Assembly (NCBI RefSeq): GCF_031679605.1
Contig: NZ_CP117522.1
Span: forward strand, 3,286,001 to 3,350,000
Length of the DNA: 64,000 bases
Source of the DNA: Streptomyces luomodiensis
GTDB taxonomy: Bacteria > Actinomycetota > Actinomycetes > Streptomycetales > Streptomycetaceae
Direction of reading: 5' to 3'
The translations under genes and the position numbers were made by a program. The notes beneath the pieces were generated by a model. It saw only the letters and a program-made list of their open reading frames with translations. It did no database searches and was not told where the DNA came from. This document shows, one piece after another, positions 41,205-52,193 of this stretch. The stretch's first letter is position 1. Each line of letters opens with the position of its first letter.

Positions 41205-42278
41205 CAGCCCCCGCCCGCTCGTGGCGACCGCCGGGAGCGGGGCCGGTGCGCCGAAGACGCGCTCCCCCGGCACCCCGCCGCGCAGCAGGGCCGCCCCCAG
41301 CGGGGTCAGGGTGTGCAGGACGGCGCCGCCCTGGCGCAGGGTGTGCACCAGGCCCGCCTCGCGCAGCACGCTCGCGTGCTGACTGGCCGAGGCCAGCGAT
41401 ACGCCCACTCTGCGGGCGAGTTCACTGGTCGTACAGCCGCCGCCGACCTCCAGCAGCACCGCCGAGCGGGTCTGTCCGACGAGCTTGCCGAGGGTGCGCG
41501 CGGAGCCCGGCGCGACGGCGGGCCGCTGCTCGGGGCGGGGCGCCGGGCCGCGCCGGGTGTGTTCGACGGGGTAGACCAGTACCGGCGTCAGCTCCGGGTT
41601 CCGCAAGGTCACCGGCGTGCCCCGGCAGAAGAACGACGGCAGCAGCAGCAACCCGCGCCCGTTCAGCCACAGATCGCGGTCGACCGGATAGTCGACCTCC
41701 AGAACGGGCGCCCGCCACCGCATCGTCGGCGGCAGCGAGGCCAGCAGCCCGTCGGCGCCACCGTCCAGCAGGGCGCGGCCCCGGGCCGCCCGGTCGGCCT
41801 CGATCCGGGCCTGGATATGCGGCCAGTACGGGGCGACGACGGCCTGGTAGTAGGCGCGCAGCGTGGCGATCAGCCGGTCCAGCGGCTGTCTCTCGCCCTG
41901 CGCCAGGTCCCGTATCCACCCCGGGAGCGCACGGGCGCCCGGGAGTCCGGCGAGTTCCGCGTGCAGCCGCTCCCCCGGGACGGCGCGCAGCGCGGACATC
42001 GCGGCGTCGCAGCCGAATATCCCTTCGGCGGGGGTCAGGAAGTCCGGGAAATAGCCGCGCGAGGGAATGAGCGGCGCGAGGAGCCGGGCTTCGCCGTTCA
42101 GTCGGTTACGCGCCTCCGAACGCCATTTTCCGTATACGCTCTCGGCCCGGTTCTCCCGTAGCCGATGGAAACTCAAAGCGGTTTCCCAGAGCGCGTCCGG
42201 GCGGACCGCCATCCGCAGCCGGGCCAGATCGAGTTCACTGAAATGAACACGGAGCACCCAGACCCCCACACGTGACAT
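41190..42278 (-). CDS. ArsR-like winged-helix regulator with long N-terminal domain
   Basis: A 362-residue regulator of the large actinobacterial ArsR-type group (DUF5937-like N-terminus with a C-terminal winged helix). The N-terminal signature is VHFSELDLARLRMAVRPDALWETALSFHRL; the DNA-binding part is at about 280-345 (GGGCTTSELARRVGVSLASASQHASVLREAGLVHTLRQGGAVLHTLTPLG). ATG 42278 was taken; a GTG at 42257, directly before LRVHFSEL, is also plausible. The function is unknown. The sequence between this gene and the terminator at 42573 holds no gene that I can see. Confidence 0.8.
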   Translation of the reverse strand: MSRVGVWVLRVHFSELDLARLRMAVRPDALWETALSFHRLRENRAESVYGKWRSEARNRLNGEARLLAPLIPSRGYFPDFLTPAEGIFGCDAAMSALRAVPGERLHAELAGLPGARALPGWIRDLAQGERQPLDRLIATLRAYYQAVVAPYWPHIQARIEADRAARGRALLDGGADGLLASLPPTMRWRAPVLEVDYPVDRDLWLNGRGLLLLPSFFCRGTPVTLRNPELTPVLVYPVEHTRRGPAPRPEQRPAVAPGSARTLGKLVGQTRSAVLLEVGGGCTTSELARRVGVSLASASQHASVLREAGLVHTLRQGGAVLHTLTPLGAALLRGGVPGERVFGAPAPLPAVATSGRGLSGRG

Positions 42279-42572
42279 GCCGACCGCCCCCCGATCACCG
42301 TTGAGTATGCACGGTGGCACGGTCAGTGACCACGCCCTTTTGGCCAGATGTGAAACGGGGAGCGGTGCGGTGGCCGGCGGCGGAAAACTGTTCTCCGGGA
42401 AAACCGGGGGCCGCCGGTAAACACTTACCGGGGCCGTCCGGAATTCAACAGGCGGTGCTCGGCGCCAGTTTGCTCGTTCCCGTGGGGGGTGACGAGTACG
42501 TTACGGCGGCTGGGCACTTGTGTTGCCGCACGTAGCCGATGCGCGCGGCAACGGCTCCCGTGGGGGGAGTGA

Positions 42573-42605
42573 GAGGGGGCGGCACCTCCGCACAAGGTGC
42601 CGCCC
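42573..42605. terminator. 13-bp GC-rich terminator downstream of ppdK
   Basis: GGGGGCGGCACCT (42573-42585) pairs perfectly with AGGTGCCGCCCCC (42593-42605) around a 7-nt loop. It lies about 70 bp after the ppdK stop (minus strand). On the plus strand it is followed by TTT. Confidence 0.75.
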
Positions 42606-42671
42606 CCTTTGAGGTCCGGAGCCGCTGCCGGGGGTTGAGGGTGGGTGGTTCCCGGCGCGGGCTCCGGTGGT

Positions 42672-45398
<2,727 letters not shown>

Positions 45399-45625
45399 GG
45401 GACTCGATCTCCTCGGCTCGGCTGCCCTGACGGCGGGGAGCGTACCCAGATCGAAGGCTCCTTAGGAGGTCCACTCCACCGTCATACGGCTGTAACCACC
45501 CGCCTGCCACGTGTTCGAAAGTGCGGTGCCCGATCACGACCCTGTCGACTCGCCTTCAACTCTCGAACAGACACCCACCCTCCGCCCGCAGTGGACGCAT
45601 GGAATTTCACTGTACGTAACCGATG

Positions 45626-45641
45626 GTTCGACGTGTCGAAC
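45626..45641. promoter_or_regulatory. 16-bp perfect palindrome upstream of ppdK
   Basis: GTTCGAC-GT-GTCGAAC, in the gene-free stretch 45399-45891 between ppdK and the divergent glycosidase gene. It lies 228 bp from the ppdK start and about 250 bp from the glycosidase start. The arm order (GTTC...GAAC) is the reverse of an actinobacterial LexA box. Confidence 0.5.
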
Positions 45642-45651
45642 ATCAAGTGGA

Positions 45652-45666
45652 TGGCACTGAGTGCCA
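45652..45666. promoter_or_regulatory. 15-bp perfect palindrome TGGCACT-G-AGTGCCA
   Basis: Seven-bp arms around a single G, 10 bp beyond the previous palindrome. Two perfect palindromes so close together in an otherwise gene-free region suggest regulator-binding sites. The binding protein is not identified. Confidence 0.5.
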
Positions 45667-45891
45667 CGCATTGGAGAGGTGAGCACAGCGGAGAACCGCC
45701 GGACCACCCCTTCGCGACCGCTCATATGAGCGAGGCCCTGATCAGAGTGGCGAGAATCACGCCTTACCAGCCCCCATTGTCTCGCCTTTTGGATACAACG
45801 AGAGGGGTCCCGCTCAGATGAGCACCGCCCGGCGGAGCGTCCGTGGCGGGTATGTTGACGTCGGACCGCACCAGGGGGCTGAGGAGGGCTT

Positions 45892-47232
45892 GTGACCAGT
45901 GCACGGCCCGCGCCGCCCGGACTGGCCGACGGTGCGCGGCGGGTGCTCCTGGCGAACTGGACCGGCTCCTCCACGGTCCCCTCGCCCGGCCTCTATCCGC
46001 ACCAGTGGAGCTGGGACTCGGCGTTCATCGCGATCGGATCGCGCCATATTTCGCCCCGGCGCGCCCAGCGGGAACTGGAAACCCTGCTCGCCGCCCAATG
46101 GAGTGACGGCCGTATCCCGCACATCGTCTTCAACCCGGCGGTGCCGCCCACCGCGTACTTCCCCGGCCCCGGCTTCTGGCGCTCCACCACCGCCGGCGCG
46201 GCCGCCGGCGCCCCGCGCCACGTCGAGACCTCCGGCATCGTCCAGCCCCCGGTGCACGCGCTCGCCTGTCTGCTGGTGCACCGGGCCGACCCGCGCTCAT
46301 CGGCGCGCCATGGCTTCCTCGCCCGCGTCCACCCCCGGCTCGCCGCCTGGCACCGCTATCTGGGCCGGGCCCGCGACCTGGGCGGCGGCGGGCTGGTGTC
46401 CGTGGTCCACCCCTGGGAGCCCGGGATGGACAACAGCCCCTGCTGGGACGCCCCGCTGGCCCGCGTCGAACCGGTGCCCCCGGGCACGTTCCACCGCGCC
46501 GACCTCGACCACGGCGCGGCCTCCGACCGGCCGACCGACCTGGACTACGGGCGCTACGTACGGCTCGCGGCGGACTACCGGGACGGCGGCTACGCGGACT
46601 ACCGGGACGGCGGCGCCGGTTCGGCGTTCCTGGTCGAGGACCCCGGCGTCAACGCGCTGCTGATCGCCTCCGAACACGCCCTGGCCGAGATCGCCGCCCT
46701 GGTGGGCGCCGACGCCTCGGTCCATCGGAGGCGGGCCGCATATCTGACGGCCGCCCTGGTGGACCGGCTGTGGGACCCGGCCGCGGGGCTGTTCCGCTGC
46801 CGCGATCTGCGCGGCGGTGGCCTGATCCCCGAACTCAGCGCGGCGGGCCTGCTGCCGCTGCTGGTCCCCGGCCTGCCCCGCGAGATCGCGGCCGCGCTGG
46901 TCCGCACGGCCTGCGGCCCGCACTTCGGGCTGGGCCATACGGTGCGCCTGGTGCCCAGCTACGACCTGCGGGGCCGCGCCTTCGACCCCGCCCGCTACTG
47001 GCGCGGCCCCACCTGGTTCAACGTCAACTGGCTGCTGGAGCGGGGCCTGCGGCTGCACGGCGAGCCGGAGCGCGCCGACGCGCTGCGGGCCGCCGCCCTG
47101 GAGACGGCGGTCGCGTCCGGCTTCGCCGAGTACGTCGACCCGTACACGGGCGAGGCACGCGGTACGCGCGACTTCGGCTGGACGGCCGCGCTGGCACTGG
47201 ACCTGGCGGTGGCGGCGGATCAGACGCCCTGA
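45892..47232 (+). CDS. GH63-like glycosidase (alpha,alpha-toroid fold)
   Basis: A 446-residue cytoplasmic protein with the (alpha/alpha)6 barrel features of GH63/mannosylglycerate-hydrolase-like enzymes: YPHQWSWDSAFIAIG near residue 42, DGRIPHIVFNP, HPWEPGMDNSPCWD, and RYWRGPTWFNVNWLLERGL near the C-terminus. The Asp in WSWDS and the Glu in HPWEPGMDN are the likely catalytic acids. GTG 45892 is the start. A duplicated YRDGG(Y/A) stretch occurs near residue 228. Possible substrates are glucosyl- or mannosylglycerate or small alpha-glucosides; none is proven. The 3' end overlaps the convergent gene by 13 bp. Confidence 0.78.
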   Translation: MTSARPAPPGLADGARRVLLANWTGSSTVPSPGLYPHQWSWDSAFIAIGSRHISPRRAQRELETLLAAQWSDGRIPHIVFNPAVPPTAYFPGPGFWRSTTAGAAAGAPRHVETSGIVQPPVHALACLLVHRADPRSSARHGFLARVHPRLAAWHRYLGRARDLGGGGLVSVVHPWEPGMDNSPCWDAPLARVEPVPPGTFHRADLDHGAASDRPTDLDYGRYVRLAADYRDGGYADYRDGGAGSAFLVEDPGVNALLIASEHALAEIAALVGADASVHRRRAAYLTAALVDRLWDPAAGLFRCRDLRGGGLIPELSAAGLLPLLVPGLPREIAAALVRTACGPHFGLGHTVRLVPSYDLRGRAFDPARYWRGPTWFNVNWLLERGLRLHGEPERADALRAAALETAVASGFAEYVDPYTGEARGTRDFGWTAALALDLAVAADQTP

Positions 47233-50200
47233 TCGCCACCGGCCCCCCGCGACCCGTCCCCGGCCCCCCGCGACCCGTCACCGGTCCGCGGCCCGCCGCC
47301 CGTCCCACGCGACCCGGCCTCGGTGCCCTGCACCCCACCGCCGGTCCCCCGCGGCTCGTCCCCCGTCCCCCGCGCCCCGCCGCCGGCCCCGCGCGGCTCG
47401 TCCCCGGCCCCGCGCGACCCGTCACCGGTCCGCGGCCCGCCGCCCGTCCCACGCGACCCGGCCTCGGTGCCCTGCACCCCACCGCCGGTCCCCCGCGACC
47501 CGTCACCGGCCTCGCGCGGCTCGTCCCCGGCCCCCCGCGACCCGTCACCGGTCCCCCGCGATCCGTCCTCGGTCCCGCGCACCCCACCGCCGGTCCCCCG
47601 CGACCCGTCACCGGCCTCGCGCGGCTCGTCCCCGGCCCCGCGCGCCTCGTCCCCGGCCCCCCGCGCCCCACCGCCGGTCCCCCGCGCCTCGTCCCCCGTC
47701 CCGCGCACCCCGCCGCCGGTCCCCCGTAGCCCGGCCAGGGCCTCGCGGGTTCTGACGGTGCAGTTGTGCTCCTCGCCCAGGACACGTTCGCTGATCTCCA
47801 GGACCGCGCGCCACTCCGCCTCGGCCTCCTCGAACCGGCCGAGGCCCTTGAGGGCGGTGCCGAGGTTGTGGCGGGTCCAGAGGGTGCTGACGTGTTCCGT
47901 GCCCAGGACGCGCTGCCGGGCGGAGAGCGTCTCCCGGATCTCCGTCTCGGCGTCCGTGAACCGGCCGAGCTTGTTGAGCACATTGCCCAGGCTGTGCCGG
48001 GCCGCCAGCGTGGCCTCGGCCTCGGCCCCCAGGGACCGCGTGCGCCCCTCGACCACCCGGCGGTACAAGGGCTCGGACTCCTCGTAGCGCTTCTGGTCGC
48101 GCAGCAGGGCGGCCAGCTGGACATACGTCAGCAGGGCGCTCGGGTCGTCCGGGTCCAGCACCCGGGCCTCCCCCTCCATGGTCACCCGGTACTCCTGCTC
48201 GGCCTCCGCCACCCGGCCGAGGCGCGCCAGCGCCCCGGCCCGGCTGTACCGCGTCACCAGAGTCGACTGGGCGTCCGGTCCGGAGATCCGGACCCGGTCC
48301 TGGAGCAGTTGGGTGAACTGCTCCAGCGCCTCCTCCTGCTGCCCGGCCATTCCCGTGCTGCTCGCCAGGTGGTGCCGGGTGGTGAGGGTGTTGCCGTGCT
48401 CGGCCCCGAGGACGGCGGTCTGCCGCTCCAGGAGGTCGCGGTAGGCCGTCTGCGCCTCGTCGTACCGCCGCTGGTCGTCCAGGACCATCGCGCGCAGCCG
48501 CAGCGCGGTCAGCGACTCGTCGTGCCGCTCCCCGAGGGCGGCGAACGACTCCGCCACCAGCGCCTCGGCCTCGGACTCCGCCTCGTCGTACCGCCGCAGG
48601 GCGCGCAGCCGCTCGACGCGGTTGCGACGCGCCCGGCGCACCCGCCAGTGGGTGGGGCCGAGCCCGGCCGACGTCCGGTCGACCATGTCGTGCCACAGCG
48701 CCTCGGCCTCTTCGTCGCGCCGCCTGAGGTTGAGGATGTCGCCGAGCGTGAAGAGCGCCGTCAGCAGGGCCGAGTCCACCTCCGACTCGGCCGGCTCGCA
48801 CTCCTCGGCCGCCGACCGCATATCGGCCTCCGCCTCGTCGTAACGCCCCAGCCGCCGCAGCGCGGTGGACAGCCAGGCCCGTGCGTTGACGGTGTCGTAC
48901 CGCGCGGGTCCGTACAGCTCCCGCGCGCCGGAGACGGCGATCCGGAATTCCTCCTCGGCCTCCTCCACCCGGTCGAGATCCAGCAGCAGGCGCCCGCGCC
49001 GCTGGTGCTTGCCCTGAGCCGCCCTCCGGGCGCCGTCGCCCTCCCGCCGCTCCCATGCCTCGATCAGCGTGCGGCACTCCTCCTCCGCCGCCTCCGTCCG
49101 CCCGGCGTCGCTCAGCAGGTCGACCAGGTAGCCGCGGGCGAAGAGCGTGTAGTCGTGTTCCGCGCCGTGCACCCGCCCCGAGATCGCGACCACCGCGCGC
49201 AGCTCGCGCTCCGCCTCCTCGTGCTCCCCGAGTTTGTTCAGGGTGAGCGCCAGATGCCCGCGGAGGTTGCGGGATTCGAGGTCGTCCGCCGCTCTGAGCC
49301 CCTCGATCTGCTCCCGCGCCACCTCCCGCAGGTCGGCCACGTGCTCCCGCCACCCGGCGTCGACGAGCTGCTCGGCCACGTCGGGCAGGGTCCGCACCGC
49401 CCACCAGCCGGTCTCCTCGTCCCGCTCGTCGGCCTCGGTCAGCATCTTCTCGACGTAGTCGCGCACCGACTTCGGCAGCCCGTCGTCCGCCGCGATCCGC
49501 CGCACCACCGCCATCACCTCCGGCTGGACCCGCTCCGAGGCGTAGGACCGGGGCGGGTACGCGGGGGCCGGTTCGCCCCGCCGCGGTACGGGCTCCGCCC
49601 GCTCCGGCGACGGTTCCTCGTCCCGGTCCTCGTCCAGCAGCCCCAGCCGTTGCAGCAGTTCCGGGGAGGCCGCCGCGAACGGGCGGGCCTCCTCGGCGAC
49701 GCGGGAGTCCCCGTGGCCGCCGGAGAGCCGGGCGCGGAACTCCGGGCCGCTGCCCTGGCGGTGCAGCAGGAACTCGGTGACCCGCGCCGCCGTCTCCAGC
49801 GCGTCCGACGTGCGGACCGCGTCCAGCAGCAGATCCGCCACCCCGGGGTGGAACTCGTACTCCTCCGCGCTCCCCGCCCGCCGGCGCAGCAGCCCGCCCA
49901 GGAAGACCTCGGCCAGCTGTGCCGGGTGGAAGCGCTCCGGGCCGCCCGCGCCCGCCTGGTGGATCAGCCGCATCACCGGCAGGGTCAGCGGGTGGACGGT
50001 GGCCAGCGCCCCGGCCAGCCGCTGGCCCTCGGGCGAGGCCGCGCCCCGGAAGCGGCGCAGCCGCTCCTCGGCCGTCGGCTCGGGGACCTGGGCCGTGGCT
50101 CGTGCGGCCACCGGCTTCTCCGCCCCGTCCAGCAGCATCACCGGCAGCGGCCCGCCGCTGCCGCCCGTCCCGGTGAGCGCCGCCCACGCGCTCAGCTCGC

Positions 50201-51206
50201 CCTCGGCCAGCTCCAGCACCGGCACCGGTGTGCCCTCGTACGTGACCAGACCGCGCGGCAGCACCGGATGGCGCACGGACAGCGCCCGGCCCGGCGCGCC
50301 CTCCCGGCCGCCGGCGTCGACCAGCAGCCGCTGGGTGGGCATGCCGCGCTCCGGCCACATCCGCGCGGGCAGCGGCTGGAGGACCGCCACCGGCGCGTGG
50401 CGGGCCCAGCGGCGCAGCAGCCGCGGGATCGCGCCGCCGCGCCACCCCGGGCCCACCCCGTCCGAGAGGACCAGCATCACGGTGCGGCCGGAGGTGTCGG
50501 TCAGCTGGCGCGCGGTGCGGCGCGGGGCGCCGGGGGCGTAGGGGCGCGCCCTGAGCACCGGTTCGTCCTTCTCCGTCGCCACGCTGTCCAGGCCGTAGGT
50601 GCGCACCGAGCGGAAGGTGCCCTGCCGCTCCAGCAGTCCGCGCAGTTCGGCGGCGAGCTGCTGCCACAGCACCATGGACGGGCCGTCGTCCACGACCAGC
50701 GCGACGCTCAGCCAGCGCTCGGGCCGGGGGCGCAGCACGACGTCCGGCAGACCGGTTTCGGCGATCCACTCGGCGGTGGCGGTCTCGTCCACGCGGAAGG
50801 AGGTGCGGGACGGCACGCTGCGCCGCAGGGGGCGCAGCGCGCGGGAGAGTCCGCGCGTCGCCGGGAGCGCCCGTACGCCCCTGACGCCGACGGCCCGCGC
50901 CGGGCGGGCCACGGCGGTGCGGGCGACGCCGGGGGCGTAGAGCCCGGCGTCGGCGGTGGGGCCGGGCTCGGGTTCGCCGTCGGCGGGCGCCTCGGCGGGG
51001 TGCCGCCGGGCGCCCTTGCCCTCGTCGTCGCCGTCGGCCGTGCCGGAGGCGGGGCCGGCGGCCCCCTGGGGCGGCGTCGGCTCCCCGCCGGGCTCCTCCC
51101 GCGGCGACCGGGCGGTGGTCGCGGCGAACCACAGGACGTCGCGCAGCTCCTCCTCGGAGAGCTCGACCCCCGCGTCCTCCAGCAGGGCGCACAGCCGCTC
51201 GATCAT
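47220..51206 (-). CDS. vWA-TPR protein with heptapeptide-repeat tail (SAV_2336-like)
   Basis: A 1328-residue protein, last gene of the minus-strand operon. N-terminus: a short helical module (MIERLCALLEDAGVELSEEELRDVLWFAATT), then a disordered Pro/Gly/Glu linker. About residues 165-330 form a von Willebrand A-like domain with a MIDAS-type motif (ALVVDDGPSM) and a second strand VMLVLSDGVGPG. From about 590 to 1150 there are many TPR repeats with family-typical motifs (LLSDAGRTEAAEEECR, LGRYDEAEADMR, LDRVEEAEEEFR). The last ~160 residues are a repeated RG(T/A)Gxxx heptapeptide. ATG 51206 overlaps the MoxR stop. It is the adaptor or target-recognition component of a MoxR-vWA system, by family analogy. 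Confidence 0.82.
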   Translation of the reverse strand: MIERLCALLEDAGVELSEEELRDVLWFAATTARSPREEPGGEPTPPQGAAGPASGTADGDDEGKGARRHPAEAPADGEPEPGPTADAGLYAPGVARTAVARPARAVGVRGVRALPATRGLSRALRPLRRSVPSRTSFRVDETATAEWIAETGLPDVVLRPRPERWLSVALVVDDGPSMVLWQQLAAELRGLLERQGTFRSVRTYGLDSVATEKDEPVLRARPYAPGAPRRTARQLTDTSGRTVMLVLSDGVGPGWRGGAIPRLLRRWARHAPVAVLQPLPARMWPERGMPTQRLLVDAGGREGAPGRALSVRHPVLPRGLVTYEGTPVPVLELAEGELSAWAALTGTGGSGGPLPVMLLDGAEKPVAARATAQVPEPTAEERLRRFRGAASPEGQRLAGALATVHPLTLPVMRLIHQAGAGGPERFHPAQLAEVFLGGLLRRRAGSAEEYEFHPGVADLLLDAVRTSDALETAARVTEFLLHRQGSGPEFRARLSGGHGDSRVAEEARPFAAASPELLQRLGLLDEDRDEEPSPERAEPVPRRGEPAPAYPPRSYASERVQPEVMAVVRRIAADDGLPKSVRDYVEKMLTEADERDEETGWWAVRTLPDVAEQLVDAGWREHVADLREVAREQIEGLRAADDLESRNLRGHLALTLNKLGEHEEAERELRAVVAISGRVHGAEHDYTLFARGYLVDLLSDAGRTEAAEEECRTLIEAWERREGDGARRAAQGKHQRRGRLLLDLDRVEEAEEEFRIAVSGARELYGPARYDTVNARAWLSTALRRLGRYDEAEADMRSAAEECEPAESEVDSALLTALFTLGDILNLRRRDEEAEALWHDMVDRTSAGLGPTHWRVRRARRNRVERLRALRRYDEAESEAEALVAESFAALGERHDESLTALRLRAMVLDDQRRYDEAQTAYRDLLERQTAVLGAEHGNTLTTRHHLASSTGMAGQQEEALEQFTQLLQDRVRISGPDAQSTLVTRYSRAGALARLGRVAEAEQEYRVTMEGEARVLDPDDPSALLTYVQLAALLRDQKRYEESEPLYRRVVEGRTRSLGAEAEATLAARHSLGNVLNKLGRFTDAETEIRETLSARQRVLGTEHVSTLWTRHNLGTALKGLGRFEEAEAEWRAVLEISERVLGEEHNCTVRTREALAGLRGTGGGVRGTGDEARGTGGGARGAGDEARGAGDEPREAGDGSRGTGGGVRGTEDGSRGTGDGSRGAGDEPREAGDGSRGTGGGVQGTEAGSRGTGGGPRTGDGSRGAGDEPRGAGGGARGTGDEPRGTGGGVQGTEAGSRGTGGGPRTGDGSRGAGDGSRGAGGDQGV
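47235..47720 (-). repeat. 21-bp tandem repeat encoding an RG(T/A)Gxxx tail
   Basis: About 23 imperfect copies of a 21-bp unit stay in frame at the end of the vWA-TPR gene, coding RGTGGGV/RGAGDEP/RGTGDGS variants; two copies have lost one codon (RTGDGS). A block of about five units (QGTEAGS to RGAGD) is itself duplicated, at roughly 47268-47350 and 47400-47480. Length changes in multiples of 21 bp would keep the frame. Confidence 0.8.
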
Positions 51207-52165
51207 TACGCGTCGGCTTCGTTCAGCGAGCGGAACAGCTTGTCGAGGACGTCCTGGTCCACCCGCACCCCGGAGGACCGCAGCCGGACCGCGTTGAGCA
51301 GCTGGTCGGTGGCCAGCTCGCGCTCGGTGCGCAGGGTCAGGAAGTGCGCGATCAGGTCCTGGGCCCGCGCACCGGTCTCCTCGCCCAGATGCATGGTGAC
51401 GATCCGCTGGAGCTGCTGCTCATCGGGCTGCTTGAGGTCGAGCCGGACACAGCGGCGCAGGAACGCCGGGGGGAACTCGCGCTCGCCGTTGCTGGTGATG
51501 ACCACGACGGGGAAGACGCGGCAGCCGACCCAGCCGCTGGTGATCCCGGCCTTGTCCCGGGAGCCCGAGACCCGCACCTGCACGGTCCGCCCCTCCCCCA
51601 GGCGGGCCAGTTCGGGGATCTCGAACTCGCCCTCCTCGAAGACCGTGAGGAGGTCGTTGGGCAGGTCGACATCGCCCTTGTCGAGCTCGTCGACGAGCAG
51701 CACCCGCGGCCTGTCGGCCGGCAGCAGCGCGGTGCCGAGCGCGCCCAGCCGCAGATAGTCGCCGATGTCCGGCTCGGTGCCGGCCGGTTCGTCGGCGCGC
51801 TGCCGCAAGGAGGCTTCACGCAGCCGGCCCACCGCGTCGTACGAGTAGAGGCCCTCGGCGAGCGTGGAGCGGCTGTTGACCGGCCAGTGCAGCACCTCGC
51901 CGAGCTTGAGCTCCCGGGCGATGGCACGGGCCAGGGTCGACTTGCCGGTGCCGGGCCGTCCGGTGACCAGCAGCGGGCGGTGCAGGTGCAGCGCCATGTT
52001 GACCACGTCGCGGTCCTCGTCGGAGATCAGATACGGCAGCGCCCGGTCCTCGGCCCGCTGCCGGGCGTCGTCGCCGAAGCGCCGCCACGGCGGGGCGGTG
52101 GGCCAGGTCTCCACGTCGTGGGGCTCGGTGTCGCCGCCCTGGAAGAGCCTCCAGTCCTGTGCCAT
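51206..52165 (-). CDS. MoxR-family AAA+ ATPase
   Basis: A 319-residue MoxR ATPase. Walker A is GRPGTGKST (69-77), Walker B VLLVDELDK (155-163), sensor 1 VVITSNGEREF, and an arginine-finger region AFLRRCVRLDL. ATG 52165; the stop overlaps the vWA-TPR start. MoxR proteins act with vWA partners as chaperone-like remodelling machines; here the vWA partner is the next gene, and the upstream gene encodes a caspase-like protein. Together they fit the ternary vWA-MoxR-VMAP conflict-system organisation. Confidence 0.9.
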   Translation of the reverse strand: MAQDWRLFQGGDTEPHDVETWPTAPPWRRFGDDARQRAEDRALPYLISDEDRDVVNMALHLHRPLLVTGRPGTGKSTLARAIARELKLGEVLHWPVNSRSTLAEGLYSYDAVGRLREASLRQRADEPAGTEPDIGDYLRLGALGTALLPADRPRVLLVDELDKGDVDLPNDLLTVFEEGEFEIPELARLGEGRTVQVRVSGSRDKAGITSGWVGCRVFPVVVITSNGEREFPPAFLRRCVRLDLKQPDEQQLQRIVTMHLGEETGARAQDLIAHFLTLRTERELATDQLLNAVRLRSSGVRVDQDVLDKLFRSLNEADA

Positions 52166-52193
52166 CGTCTTCGTCTCTCCTCAGGGTGCGGAC

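Noticed and set aside
45626..45641. GTTCGACGTGTCGAAC as a LexA/SOS box
   Set aside because: Actinobacterial LexA boxes have CGAAC on the left and GTTCG on the right with a 4-bp spacer; here the arms are in the opposite order.
45534..45974. 146-codon minus-strand frame upstream of ppdK
   Set aside because: It spans the palindromes and the start of the glycosidase gene, shows no streptomycete codon bias over its first half and lacks a ribosome site.
47766..51758. 1330-codon plus-strand open frame
   Set aside because: Antisense shadow of the vWA-TPR gene, which has TPR and vWA motifs.
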